Source: Actinomadura parmotrematis (GTDB lineage Bacteria > Actinomycetota > Actinomycetes > Streptosporangiales > Streptosporangiaceae). From it: a stretch of 63,231 nucleotides of DNA. Each line of letters opens with the position of its first letter. Position 1 is the first letter of the stretch. The DNA is taken from assembly GCF_019458805.1 (NCBI RefSeq), contig NZ_JAIBOA010000036.1:1-63231 (forward strand), given 5' to 3'. Both the position numbers and the translations under genes were made by a program. Below, one piece after another: positions 53,247 through 61,528 of the stretch. Below the pieces are notes generated by a model. The model did no database searches and had not been told where the DNA came from. It saw only the letters and a list, made by a program, of their open reading frames with translations.

Positions 53247-54818
53247 ATGGAGTTCAACTACGCCGACCTGTTCGAGGGCGTCGCCGACGCGATCGGGGAC
53301 CGCACGGCCCTGGTGTGCGGCGACGTCCGCCTCACCTACGCCGAGCTCGACGCGCACGCGACGCGGCTCGCGCACCACCTGGCGGGCGCGGGCGTCGAGG
53401 CCGGGCAGCACGTCGCGGTGCAGCTCTACAACGGCATCGAGTACGCCGCGACGCTCCTCGCCGCGCTGAAGATCCGGGCCGTTCCGATCAACGTGAACTA
53501 CCGGTACGTCGAGGCCGAGCTGCGCTACCTGTACACCGACTCCGACAGCGTCGCGCTCGTCTACGACACCGAGTTCGAGGAGCGCGTCGCGGCGGTCCTG
53601 CCCGAGACGCCGAAGGTGCGGCACTTCATCGCGGTCGGCGGGACGCCGGCGATCGACGGCGCGGTCCGCTACGAGGACGCGGTCGCGGGCGGCTCGGACG
53701 TCCGCGACTTCGGGCCGCGCTCGGCGACGGACCGCTACATCATCTACACCGGCGGCACGACCGGCATGCCGAAGGGGGTGATGTGGGAGTCCGAGCAGAT
53801 GCTGCTGGCGTTCTGGAACCCCACGTTCCCGCGCCCGGCCAAGCCGGAGGACGTCGTGGAGCAGGCCCGCACCAACGGGCCGATCATCATGATGCCGGTG
53901 GCGCCGCTCATGCACGGCGCCGCGCAGATGGCGACGTTCATCGCCTGGTGGATGGGCGCGACCGTCGTCTACGCGCGCCGCTTCGACGCCGCCGAGGTGT
54001 GGCGGACGATCGAGCGCGAGAAGGTCAACTCGCTCACCATCACCGGCGACGCGATGGCCATCCCGATGGCCGAGGAGCTGGCGAAGGGCGGCTACGACAC
54101 CTCCTCGCTGTTCGCCTACGTCTCCACCGGCGCGATCTTCACCGGGACGGTCCGCGAGCGCATCCAGGAGCTGCTGCCGAACGCGATGGTGCTGGACCGG
54201 TTCGGGTCCACCGAGTCGGGCTCGACGGCCGAGGCCGTCTCGGGCTCGGCGCCGGAGAAGGGCCTGCGGTTCGCGCCGGACGTCGCCGACGTCACCGTCC
54301 TCGACGACGCCCTCCGCCCGGTCGAGCCGGGCTCGGGCGTCATCGGGCAGGTCGCGCGGAGCGGCCACATCGCGAGCGGCTACTACAACGACCCGGAGAA
54401 GTCGGCCCGCACCTTCCCCGAGGTGGACGGCCGCCGCTGGCTGCTCACCGGCGACATCGCCACGGTCGAGGCCGACGGGTCGATCGCGGTGTTCGGGCGC
54501 GGCTCGCAGGCCATCAACACCGGCGGCGAGAAGGTGTTCCCCGAGGAGGTCGAGGCGGTCCTGAAGGGCCACCCCGACGTCTACGACGCCGTCGTCACCG
54601 GCCTGCCGGACGAGCGCTGGGGCAGCCGCGTCGCCGCCGTCGTCCAGCCGGCCGAGGGCGTCACGCCCGACCCGGCCGACCTGGACGCGCACTGCCGCAA
54701 GGAGCTGTCGGGCTACAAGGTCCCGCGCGCCTACGCGTTCGTCCCGGAGATGAAGCGCTCCCCGGCCGGCAAGGCCGACTACCGCTGGGCCAAGGAGATC
54801 GCCACCAACGCCGTCTGA
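53247..54818 (+). CDS. Acyl-CoA synthetase (FadD19-like)
   Basis: 523 residues from ATG 53247, with GGAGG five bases upstream. P-loop YTGGTTGMPKGVMW (about 168), DRFGSTESGS (about 314), the hinge TGDIATVEADGSIAVFGR and the C-terminal lysine in SPAGKADYRW. The P-loop and length resemble the FadD19 steroid-CoA ligase group, which activates C24/C26 cholesterol-derived acids. It is the last gene of the operon and converges on the Uma2 gene nine bases away. Confidence 0.9.
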   Translation: MEFNYADLFEGVADAIGDRTALVCGDVRLTYAELDAHATRLAHHLAGAGVEAGQHVAVQLYNGIEYAATLLAALKIRAVPINVNYRYVEAELRYLYTDSDSVALVYDTEFEERVAAVLPETPKVRHFIAVGGTPAIDGAVRYEDAVAGGSDVRDFGPRSATDRYIIYTGGTTGMPKGVMWESEQMLLAFWNPTFPRPAKPEDVVEQARTNGPIIMMPVAPLMHGAAQMATFIAWWMGATVVYARRFDAAEVWRTIEREKVNSLTITGDAMAIPMAEELAKGGYDTSSLFAYVSTGAIFTGTVRERIQELLPNAMVLDRFGSTESGSTAEAVSGSAPEKGLRFAPDVADVTVLDDALRPVEPGSGVIGQVARSGHIASGYYNDPEKSARTFPEVDGRRWLLTGDIATVEADGSIAVFGRGSQAINTGGEKVFPEEVEAVLKGHPDVYDAVVTGLPDERWGSRVAAVVQPAEGVTPDPADLDAHCRKELSGYKVPRAYAFVPEMKRSPAGKADYRWAKEIATNAV

Positions 54819-54827
54819 TCGCGCGGA

Positions 54828-55466
54828 TCAGTCCACGCCGAGGTCGAGTTCGGTCCAGGTGACGGTCGCCGTGAAAGGGTCGAGCATGCTGATCGCGACA
54901 TCTGTCGCGAGGGAGCGCTGCGCGGTCTGCTGTATCGAATAGGTGCCGTCGGAACCGAGCTGGAGCATCTCGATGGACGCCACGGGGCCGTTGTGCTCCG
55001 CCATCCGGACGATCCAGTAGTGCGGGATGCCAAAGCGTGCATATTCGACCCTTTTGTCCATCGTGTCGGCGGTGATGGTGCTCGGGGAGACCACCTCGAC
55101 CACCAGAAGGGTGTCGGCTACCAGCGGTTTCTTGCGCCAGCGGGGACGGGCCGTGTCGATGCGGCGGTAGACGATGACATCCGGCCGCTTGAAATGGAAG
55201 GGGACTTCGGAGACGAGCATGTCCACATCGCCGTTGACCCGCAGGCAAGGCGAACCATCGCGGCGCGCGGCTATGCCGCGAAGCAAGGCCGCTTGGAGGT
55301 TCCGGGCGATCGCGTTGTGGTTGGGCGACGGGGACTCGCAGACGGTGACGAGCCCGTCCTTGATCTCGATCCGGCGGGAGAGGTCTTCGGGGATCTCCAG
55401 GTACATGTCCAGGTCGACGCCGGTGAGATACGTCGAGAGCTGCTGCCAATCGCGCGCTTCGGACAA
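54828..55466 (-). CDS. Uma2-type PD-(D/E)XK nuclease family protein
   Basis: 212 residues from TTG 55466 (GAGGGG nine bases upstream; no ATG or GTG exists in frame before LDMYLEIPED). The fold is recognised by YLEIPEDLSRRIEIKDG, the metal-site PDVIVYRR and EVVSPST, and the lysine KRVEYARFGIPHYWIV. Uma2 (DUF820) proteins are widespread in actinomycetes and cyanobacteria; many are orphan restriction-like endonucleases of unknown role. Its AT content is slightly higher than its neighbours, a weak sign of transfer. Confidence 0.85.
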   Translation of the reverse strand: MSEARDWQQLSTYLTGVDLDMYLEIPEDLSRRIEIKDGLVTVCESPSPNHNAIARNLQAALLRGIAARRDGSPCLRVNGDVDMLVSEVPFHFKRPDVIVYRRIDTARPRWRKKPLVADTLLVVEVVSPSTITADTMDKRVEYARFGIPHYWIVRMAEHNGPVASIEMLQLGSDGTYSIQQTAQRSLATDVAISMLDPFTATVTWTELDLGVD

Positions 55467-55628
55467 GATCGCCGTCCCCTCGTTGCTCCCGGGCCGCCAT
55501 GCTAGGCCACCCGGCGCCCGCCCGCCGTGGCCCCGGCGGAACCCGCCGTCACGCATTTGTGCAGGCAGAGGCGGGTATGGGAGTTTCCGACTGGGCGGCC
55601 GGGGGGCCGCCGGGGCGGGGGATCGGTC
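55467..55628. other. Short intergenic gap between the Uma2 and MoaD-like genes
   Basis: 162 bases with no gene. Contains promoters for the two divergent genes that I cannot place exactly. Confidence 0.4.
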
Positions 55629-55919
55629 ATGAGCGTCGTCGTCAGCATTCCGCCGTCGCTGCGGCGGTACGCCGACAAGCAGGCCACGGTGAAGGTGAAG
55701 GCCGACACCGTCAACGGGGTCGTGTCCGAGCTGTTCGGCCGGTACCCGGGGCTGGAGAAGCGGCTCGTGGAGGAGCGCGGCCCGCTCACCCTGTCGGAGA
55801 TCTATGTCGACGACCGGGAGATCGGCGCGATGGACGGCATGGACACCCCGACGCCCGACGGCGCCCGGGTCGACATCGTCGCCTACGTGGACGACGACCC
55901 GGACGCCGGCGCGCCCTGA
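55629..55919 (+). CDS. MoaD/ThiS-like ubiquitin-fold protein without diglycine
   Basis: 96 residues from ATG 55629. The beta-grasp pattern is visible (VVVSIPPSLRRYADKQATVKV, VNGVVSELFGRYPGLEKRL, LTLSEIYVDDREIGAMDGMDTP). Sulfur-carrier members end in GG; this one ends DAGAP. It therefore may not be thiocarboxylated unless trimmed, or serves a different purpose. It lies just upstream of the MarR gene on the same strand. Confidence 0.75.
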   Translation: MSVVVSIPPSLRRYADKQATVKVKADTVNGVVSELFGRYPGLEKRLVEERGPLTLSEIYVDDREIGAMDGMDTPTPDGARVDIVAYVDDDPDAGAP

Positions 55920-55961
55920 CCGGGGGGCCGCGTTGGCCACGGCGGGACGCCCCGGGGTAGG

Positions 55962-55982
55962 GTTTCTCTCGATTAGAGACAC
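55962..55982. promoter_or_regulatory. Candidate MarR operator
   Basis: An imperfect 21-base palindrome around TCTCTCGATTAGAGA, matching at 16 of 21 positions, 17 bases before the MarR start. Confidence 0.45.
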
Positions 55983-55998
55983 CCCGGAGAGGCGGACC

Positions 55999-56466
55999 GT
56001 GACCGGCGAGCGCGCGCAGATCATCGAGGAGCTGCGGGCGGCCGCGCAGCGCGGCACGATGTTCACCGTCCTGCTGCACCACGCGACCGCCACCAAGGCG
56101 GGCCTCAACGTCACCGACGCGCAGTGCATCAACGCGCTCACCCTGGACGGCCCGCAGACGCCGGGGCGGCTCGCCCAGCTCATGGGCATCACCACCGGCG
56201 GCGCGATCACCGCCGTCGTCGACCGGCTGGAGAAGGCCGGCTACGTGCGGCGGTCCCGCGACCCGGACGACCGGCGCCGCGTCATCATCGAGCTCGTGCC
56301 CGAGGCCGTCGCCCGGTTCAGCGACTACTTCGAGCCGATCGCCCGGTCCTTCGCCGGCCTCGTCGCCGACTACGACGACGACCGGCTGCGCCTCCTGCTG
56401 GAGTGGATGCGGGCCAGCAACGCGCGGATGCCCGGCGTCATCGAGCAGGTCCGCGACCTGCCCTAG
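55999..56466 (+). CDS. MarR-family transcriptional regulator
   Basis: 155 residues from GTG 55999 with GGAGAGG seven bases upstream. Winged HTH: LTLDGPQTPGRLAQLMGIT (helices), GAITAVVDRLEKAGYVRRSRDPDDRRRV (recognition helix and wing). The dimerising ends are present. Probably controls its own unit. Its TAG stop and the TAG of the opposite TetR gene share the palindrome CTAG at 56463-56466. Confidence 0.9.
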   Translation: MTGERAQIIEELRAAAQRGTMFTVLLHHATATKAGLNVTDAQCINALTLDGPQTPGRLAQLMGITTGGAITAVVDRLEKAGYVRRSRDPDDRRRVIIELVPEAVARFSDYFEPIARSFAGLVADYDDDRLRLLLEWMRASNARMPGVIEQVRDLP

Positions 56467-57038
56467 GGGACGAGGCGGCCGCGCAGCAGGTCCATGAGGG
56501 TGGCGCGGACGTCGTCCACCGGCCGCTCCGGCTGCAGCGCGCGCCAGTCGAGCGCGACCGTCAGGACCATCCCGAACACCGCGGACGCCGCCGTCGCCAC
56601 GTCCAGGTCGCGGCGGAGGACGCCCGCCGCCACCGCGTCGCGGAGCGCGCCCGCCAGGACCTCGACGGCGCGCTCGCGGATGAGGCGGGCGGCGCGCTGC
56701 CAGTCGCCGCCCGACCGCCAGGTCTCGGCGATGAGCAGCCGGGCGAACGGCTCGTGCTCCCCGATGAACGCCAGCTCGGCGGCGACGGCGGCCTCCAGCG
56801 CCTCCAGCGGGGGCCGCCCGGCGACGGCGTCGCGCAGGGTGGCGGCGAGGCGCTCGACGCCGAACTCCAGCAGCGCGGAGAACAGCTCGGCCTTGCTGCC
56901 GAAGTTGTAGTAGACGGTGCCCTTGGCGACGCCGGCCCGCGCGGCGATCTGGTCCACCGTGGTCGCGGCGAGGCCGCTCTCGGCGATCAGCTCGATCGCG
57001 GCGGCGAACAGCCGCTCCCGGGTGGCGCTGCGGGTCAC
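56463..57038 (-). CDS. TetR-family transcriptional regulator
   Basis: 191 residues from GTG 57038. The N-terminal HTH TTVDQIAARAGVAKGTVYYNFGSKAELF is canonical TetR; the rest is ligand-binding and dimerising. It is the last gene of the minus-strand exporter operon, so it probably represses that operon through the 24-bp palindrome at 59919. A ribosome site GAGGAG lies ten bases before the GTG. Confidence 0.92.
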   Translation of the reverse strand: MTRSATRERLFAAAIELIAESGLAATTVDQIAARAGVAKGTVYYNFGSKAELFSALLEFGVERLAATLRDAVAGRPPLEALEAAVAAELAFIGEHEPFARLLIAETWRSGGDWQRAARLIRERAVEVLAGALRDAVAAGVLRRDLDVATAASAVFGMVLTVALDWRALQPERPVDDVRATLMDLLRGRLVP

Positions 57039-57052
57039 GGTCGCACGGCTCC

Positions 57053-59128
57053 TCAGAGTCTCAGGACGGGGTGCAGGCGCTCCACCGTCCACGTCCGGGC
57101 GCGCCGCACCGCGAGCGAGGTCAGCGCGAGGCCGCCCGCGAGGAACAGCGCCAGCACGGCACCACCCTGCCACACGGGCGCGAGGTCGCCGCCGCTGATC
57201 AGCCGCCGCGCGCCGTCCACCACCCACGACATCGGCAGGTACGGGCGGATCGCGCCGAAGAACGCCGGGCTCGTCTCGATCGGGTAGGTGCCGGCGGCCG
57301 AGGTGAGCTGGAGCATCAGCAGCGCGAGCGCGACGATCCGGCCGGCCGGCCCGAACCGCGCGTTCACCCACTGGACGACCGCCATGTCGGCGGCGGCGGC
57401 GAGCATCAGGAACGCGACGAGCCCCGGCCAGTGCCGCGCTTGCAGCCCGAGCCCGAAGTGCAGCACGGCGAGGACGGCGCCGACCTGCGCGGCGCCGATC
57501 GCGGCGGCGGGCAGCCAGCCCGCGAGCGCGACCCGGAGGCCGGGCGCGTTCGCGGCGACGGCGCGCGGGTTCAGCGGCCGCAGCAGCATGTAGACGATCA
57601 TCGCGCCGACCCAGAGGGACAGCGGGACGAAGAACGGCGCGAACCCCGTGCCGTAGTTGGGCGCCTTGTTGGCGACCGAGCCGTCCAGCCTCACCGGCGC
57701 CGACATGACGTCCGCCCGCTGCGCGCGCTCGTCCTCGGAGTAGTCGGGGACCCGCCCGGCGCCGTCGCGCAGCCCGGACGCCAGCTCGCCGCTGCCCTCG
57801 CTGATCTGCAGCAGCGCGGTGCGGAGCGTCACCGCGCCCTCCGACAGCGTCCCGAGACCGCTGGTGACCCGCGCGGATCCGTCCGCGAGCCGCCCGGTCC
57901 CGGCCGACAGCAGCCCGATGCCGCCCGACAGCCGCCGGGCGCCGGCGTTCAGCTCGTCCACCTGCCCGCGCGCCTTCTCGATCCTCCCGGCGAGGCCGGG
58001 CGCCTCGGCCGCGATCCGCTTCGCGGCCTTCTCGACGGCGCGGGCGTCGGCCGCGAGCCGCGTCAGGTCGCCGGCGTGGTCCCGGACGTAGCCGTCGACC
58101 TGCTTCGCGACGGCGACGACCTGCGCCGCCGACCGGTCCAGCTCGTCCTTGACCGCCTGCGGGACGGCCGGGTTCAGCGCCAGCTCCGCCTTGAGCCGCA
58201 GCCGCGCCTGCTCGGCGCGCTGGACGGCGGCGCGCGTCCGCGCGGGCAGGCCGTCCGCGCCGTCGGCGAGGCCGTCTGCGGCCCGCGCGACGAGCAGCGC
58301 GGCGTCGCGGACGTCCGGCGCGTACCGGCGCAGCAGCGGGACGACCTGGTCGGCGGTGCCGTCCACGACGGTGGTGAGCCGCTGGACGCCGGCGGCGAGG
58401 CGCTTGCCGCCCGCGTCCAGCTCGTCGGTCTTCTCCTGGAGCGTGCCGAGGCCGCCGGTGACCTGCGCGCTGCCCGCGCGCGCTCGGTCGAGGCCCCCGG
58501 CGAGCCGTCCGGCGCCGTCCTCCGCCTGCCCGGATCCGTCGGCGAGCTCGCCCGCGCCCTGCGCTGCCTCGTCGAGCTTGCCGTGGAGCTGCCCGAACGA
58601 CACGAAGATGGAGTCGAAGTAGCCGCGGACGGCGTCGCCGCCCGCCGCCGCGCTGATCTCCTTGAACACCGACTGGGCGAGCGTCCCGATCACGTAGTTG
58701 TTGGAGTCGTCCAGGCGGAGCCGCAGCCGGGCGGCGGTCGGCGCGCCCGCGCCGGACGGGGAGGCGATGGCGGCGGAGAAGTCCCGGGGGATCGTCAGGA
58801 CCATGTAGTAGCGGCCCTCGCGGACGCCGCGCTCGGCGGCGGCCTCGTCCACGCGCTTCCAGCCGAACACCTCGCGCCGCTCCAGCTCGTCGGCGAGGTC
58901 GCGCCCGGCGTGGACCTCCTTGCCGCCGGCGGTCGCGGGCCGGTCCTCGTTCACCAGGGCGACGGGGACGTGGCCGAGGCGGCCGTAGGGGTCCCAGAAC
59001 GAGGCGAGGTAGAGGCCGCTGTAGAGCAGCGGCAGGAACACGAGGGCGACGAGCGCGACGCGGGTCAGCCGGTGGCGGGTGAACCGGCGCAGCTCCAGCC
59101 CGCCGGCGGACAGGGCGGGGAGTCTCAA
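57053..59128 (-). CDS. YhgE/Pip-type ABC-2 membrane protein
   Basis: 691 residues from TTG (GAGAGGA eight bases upstream); the TTG overlaps the TGA of the ATPase gene. An N-terminal membrane span (VALVALVFLPLLYSGLYLASF) precedes a long extracytoplasmic region (about 60-480) with coiled-coil stretches, short Ala/Gly/Leu repeats (GRLADGSARVTSGLGTL) and YhgE motifs (ALVNEDRP, FSAAIASP, NYVIGTLAQSVFKEI), then five to six spans at the C-terminus. Homologues are phage-infection or export-type permeases. It probably works with the adjacent ATPase-like protein as a drug or lipid exporter under TetR control. Confidence 0.85.
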   Translation of the reverse strand: MRLPALSAGGLELRRFTRHRLTRVALVALVFLPLLYSGLYLASFWDPYGRLGHVPVALVNEDRPATAGGKEVHAGRDLADELERREVFGWKRVDEAAAERGVREGRYYMVLTIPRDFSAAIASPSGAGAPTAARLRLRLDDSNNYVIGTLAQSVFKEISAAAGGDAVRGYFDSIFVSFGQLHGKLDEAAQGAGELADGSGQAEDGAGRLAGGLDRARAGSAQVTGGLGTLQEKTDELDAGGKRLAAGVQRLTTVVDGTADQVVPLLRRYAPDVRDAALLVARAADGLADGADGLPARTRAAVQRAEQARLRLKAELALNPAVPQAVKDELDRSAAQVVAVAKQVDGYVRDHAGDLTRLAADARAVEKAAKRIAAEAPGLAGRIEKARGQVDELNAGARRLSGGIGLLSAGTGRLADGSARVTSGLGTLSEGAVTLRTALLQISEGSGELASGLRDGAGRVPDYSEDERAQRADVMSAPVRLDGSVANKAPNYGTGFAPFFVPLSLWVGAMIVYMLLRPLNPRAVAANAPGLRVALAGWLPAAAIGAAQVGAVLAVLHFGLGLQARHWPGLVAFLMLAAAADMAVVQWVNARFGPAGRIVALALLMLQLTSAAGTYPIETSPAFFGAIRPYLPMSWVVDGARRLISGGDLAPVWQGGAVLALFLAGGLALTSLAVRRARTWTVERLHPVLRL

Positions 59129-59820
59129 CGGGGGGTCCTCTCCGGGTGCGGGCCGGGGAGCCGCGCGATGCGCGCGAGGTCTCCGGCGGGCGCCGGGTCG
59201 TGGCAGGAGGCGATGACGGTGACGCCGCTCGCGGCGATCGCGCGCAGCCGCTCCCAGAGGCGTTCCTGCAGGTCGAAGGGGAGGCCGGCGTCCACGTCGT
59301 CCAGGAGCAGCACGCCGGGGCGGCCGATCAGGGCGAGCGCGGCGCCGAGGAGCTGGGCCTCGTCGGGGGCGAGGTCCCCGGCGCGGGTCCTCGGGTCGGC
59401 GTCCAGGCCCGCGCGGTCCAGGGCGTCCCGGACGCGGGCCCGGCGGTTCCGCCACCGGCCGAGGACGCCCTCGTGCAGGGCGAGGGCCTCGCCGACGTGC
59501 TCGCCGACGGTCAGCGCGGGCTCCAGGTCGTTGACGCCCGCGACCGCGCCGAGGGCGGTGAGCCGCCGCACGGCGCGCGCCTGCGCGGGCAGGGTGCGGT
59601 CGCCGACGGTCGCGGTGCCCTCGGTCGGGCGCATCCGGCCGCCGAGGGTGAGCAGGAGGGAGGTCCGCCCGGACCCGGCGGGACCGGCGAGGGCGGCGAG
59701 CGCGTTCGCGGGGACGGCGAGGCGGGCGTCCCGGTAGACCCAGCCGCGCGGGCCGCGCAGCGACAGGCCGGCGGTTTCGACGGCGAGCCCGCGGGCATCG
59801 GGACCGGCGGCGGGCGGCAC
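59125..59820 (-). CDS. Degenerate ABC ATP-binding protein
   Basis: 231 residues from GTG 59820. The fold order is ABC-like, but several key residues differ: Walker A is GPAGSGRTS (Lys replaced by Arg52), Walker B is VLLLDDVDAG (catalytic Glu replaced by Asp), the signature LSGGQ region is LAPDEAQ, and the His loop is SCHD. It may bind but hydrolyse ATP poorly. It is coupled to the YhgE-type permease. An alternative non-standard start further upstream (ATC with GGAGG five bases before) is conceivable but unproven. Confidence 0.78.
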   Translation of the reverse strand: MPPAAGPDARGLAVETAGLSLRGPRGWVYRDARLAVPANALAALAGPAGSGRTSLLLTLGGRMRPTEGTATVGDRTLPAQARAVRRLTALGAVAGVNDLEPALTVGEHVGEALALHEGVLGRWRNRRARVRDALDRAGLDADPRTRAGDLAPDEAQLLGAALALIGRPGVLLLDDVDAGLPFDLQERLWERLRAIAASGVTVIASCHDPAPAGDLARIARLPGPHPERTPR

Positions 59821-59918
59821 GGTCCCCCCGGTCGCGCCGCCCGCCCCCGGGCTCTCGGGACCGGTCGGCGGGGTCCCGTCCGGCTCGGTGGCGTGCGGGA
59901 TGGCGACCTCCGGCGGGC

Positions 59919-59942
59919 TTTGTACTGACCGGTCAGTACAAA
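59919..59942. promoter_or_regulatory. Perfect 24-bp palindromic operator
   Basis: TTTGTACTGACC followed by its exact complement. It lies about 100 bases upstream of the ATPase gene, the first gene of the minus-strand exporter-TetR operon. Perfect dyads of this length are typical TetR sites, so this is most likely the target of the TetR protein at 56463. Confidence 0.85.
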
Positions 59943-60039
59943 TCTAGCCCTGTGGCGGGGCGCCCCCGGCCCGTCCCGCCGGTGACGTCCCTCACGCCCG
60001 TCTATTGGACGCCGGATCCGACATGAGAGGGTGGGCGGC

Positions 60040-60411
60040 ATGACCGCCTCTTCCCGCGCCGCCACCCGGCTCGCCGCCGCGATGGGCGCCATGGGCGCCC
60101 TGCACATGGTCGCGCCCCGCCCGTTCGACGCGCTCATCCCGCGCGCGCTGCCCGGCAGCCCGCGCACCTGGACCTACCTGAGCGGCGTCGCCGAGCTCGC
60201 CTGCGCCGCCGCCGTCGCCCTCCCCGCCACCCGCCGCAAGGGCGCGCTCGCCACGGCGGGCCTCATGGTCGCGGTCTACCCGGCGAACATCAAGATGGCG
60301 CGGGACTGGCGGGACCGGGCGCTGCCGCTGCGCGCCGCCGCCTACGGCCGGCTGCCGCTCCAGGCCCCCATGATCGGCTGGGCGCTCAAGGTCGCCCGCG
60401 ACGCCCGCTGA
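60040..60411 (+). CDS. DoxX-like small membrane protein
   Basis: 123 residues from ATG 60040. Four hydrophobic segments (e.g. AATRLAAAMGAMGALHMVA, VAELACAAAVALPATR, ATAGLMVAVYPANIKMA) with HMVAPRPFDALIPRALPG and YPANIKMARDW in between, as in DoxX/MauE-like proteins. Family members include quinone-linked or thiosulfate-linked membrane proteins; the role here is unknown. Terminator 60418-60463 follows. Confidence 0.75.
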   Translation: MTASSRAATRLAAAMGAMGALHMVAPRPFDALIPRALPGSPRTWTYLSGVAELACAAAVALPATRRKGALATAGLMVAVYPANIKMARDWRDRALPLRAAAYGRLPLQAPMIGWALKVARDAR

Positions 60412-60417
60412 ACGCGC

Positions 60418-60463
60418 GCACGCGGAGGGCGGCCCGCCGGTCGGCGGGCCGCCCTCCGCGTGC
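60418..60463. terminator. Bidirectional hairpin terminator
   Basis: Perfect 22-bp arms (60418-60439 and 60442-60463) around GT, between the DoxX-like gene and the converging gene at 60498. Confidence 0.8.
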
Positions 60464-60497
60464 TCTGAGTCCCCTCGTGGGGGTGTGCCCCGCGTCC

Positions 60498-61430
60498 CTA
60501 CTTCTTGGCGAAGGGGTTCGGGTACCGGAGCGCCTTGGTGGCGGCGGTCGCGGCGGGCGCCACCTTGGCGGTGCTCTTCAGCTTGAACTTCGCCGACTTG
60601 GCGGCCAGGAAGGTGTAGTCCTGGTACTTGGCGTACTGGCGCAGGACGGCGGTGTTGTTCCCCGCGGGGGAGGGCAGCCCCGCACGCCAGTCGGCGATGC
60701 CGTTGAGGATGCCGCCGATGCCGCAGCCGCTGGACTGGGGCACGGCGAACTCGTTGTCCACCATGGTGGTGTCGAGAACGCTCGGGTCGGCGTCCAGCGG
60801 GTGGGGACCGATGCCCTCGATCGGCGTGTTCGGGGGCGGCGGGTTGGTCGGCGTGTAGCCGAGCCGCAACGCCACCGGCTTCTGGGCGCTGCCGATGTAG
60901 CAGCTGTCGCCGAGGAGCGGGTTGAGCACCTTGACGCGCAGCTTCATGGTCACCGCCGCCCGGTCGGTCGGGTCGCCGGGGTTGAACTGCAGCGGCGCGG
61001 TGAGCTCGGGCTGGGCGCTGATCTGCAGCAGCGGGATGAAGTCGGTGCCCGGAATGCCCAGCACACCGCCCGGAACGCGCAACGGCGTGCTCCTGAGCGG
61101 TCCCTGGACGACCCGCTCCTCACCGGTGATGAAGTTGTCGCCGATCGCGTACGTGATCTTGATAGGAGAGGTGATCTCCTGGTCGATCTTGCCGAGCTTG
61201 AGCCGTCCGGCGACCACGACGGCCACCGTGCAGATCCACGAGCTCGCCTCGTCGGCGGACCAGACGGGCAGGTCGCTGGCCGCCGGGCAGTCGCTGAAGT
61301 CGTTCACCTCGGCCGGCACCGGCGGGTCGTCGTCGGCGCGGGCAGGGCCGGTGAACGCCGTCATGGCCGACGCGGCCAGCGCGGCCCCGGCGGCCACCGC
61401 CGCCGTGCGGCGGAGGGGGAGTGCTCTCAT
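60498..61430 (-). CDS. Secreted protein of unknown function, tandem copy 1
   Basis: 310 residues from ATG 61430 (GGAG six bases upstream). Signal peptide to about 32 (AAVAAGAALAASAMTAFTGPARA). The mature protein shares with its neighbour at 61529: NPLLG-x-CYIGS, PPPPNxPIEG, DNxFAVPxxxGCG, AGLPSxAGxNTA. Cysteines in DCPAAS, WICT, SCYIG and GCG form probable disulfides. C-terminal tail is Lys/Ala-rich. No known domain is recognised. Confidence 0.75.
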   Translation of the reverse strand: MRALPLRRTAAVAAGAALAASAMTAFTGPARADDDPPVPAEVNDFSDCPAASDLPVWSADEASSWICTVAVVVAGRLKLGKIDQEITSPIKITYAIGDNFITGEERVVQGPLRSTPLRVPGGVLGIPGTDFIPLLQISAQPELTAPLQFNPGDPTDRAAVTMKLRVKVLNPLLGDSCYIGSAQKPVALRLGYTPTNPPPPNTPIEGIGPHPLDADPSVLDTTMVDNEFAVPQSSGCGIGGILNGIADWRAGLPSPAGNNTAVLRQYAKYQDYTFLAAKSAKFKLKSTAKVAPAATAATKALRYPNPFAKK

Positions 61431-61528
61431 CTGATCTCCATGGGGGGGGTACGGTCCGCGCCGCCCGCGGCAGCGGGAGGGACGGGCGGCGCGGGCCACC
61501 GGCGCCGCGGTCGGCGCCGGACGAGGTG

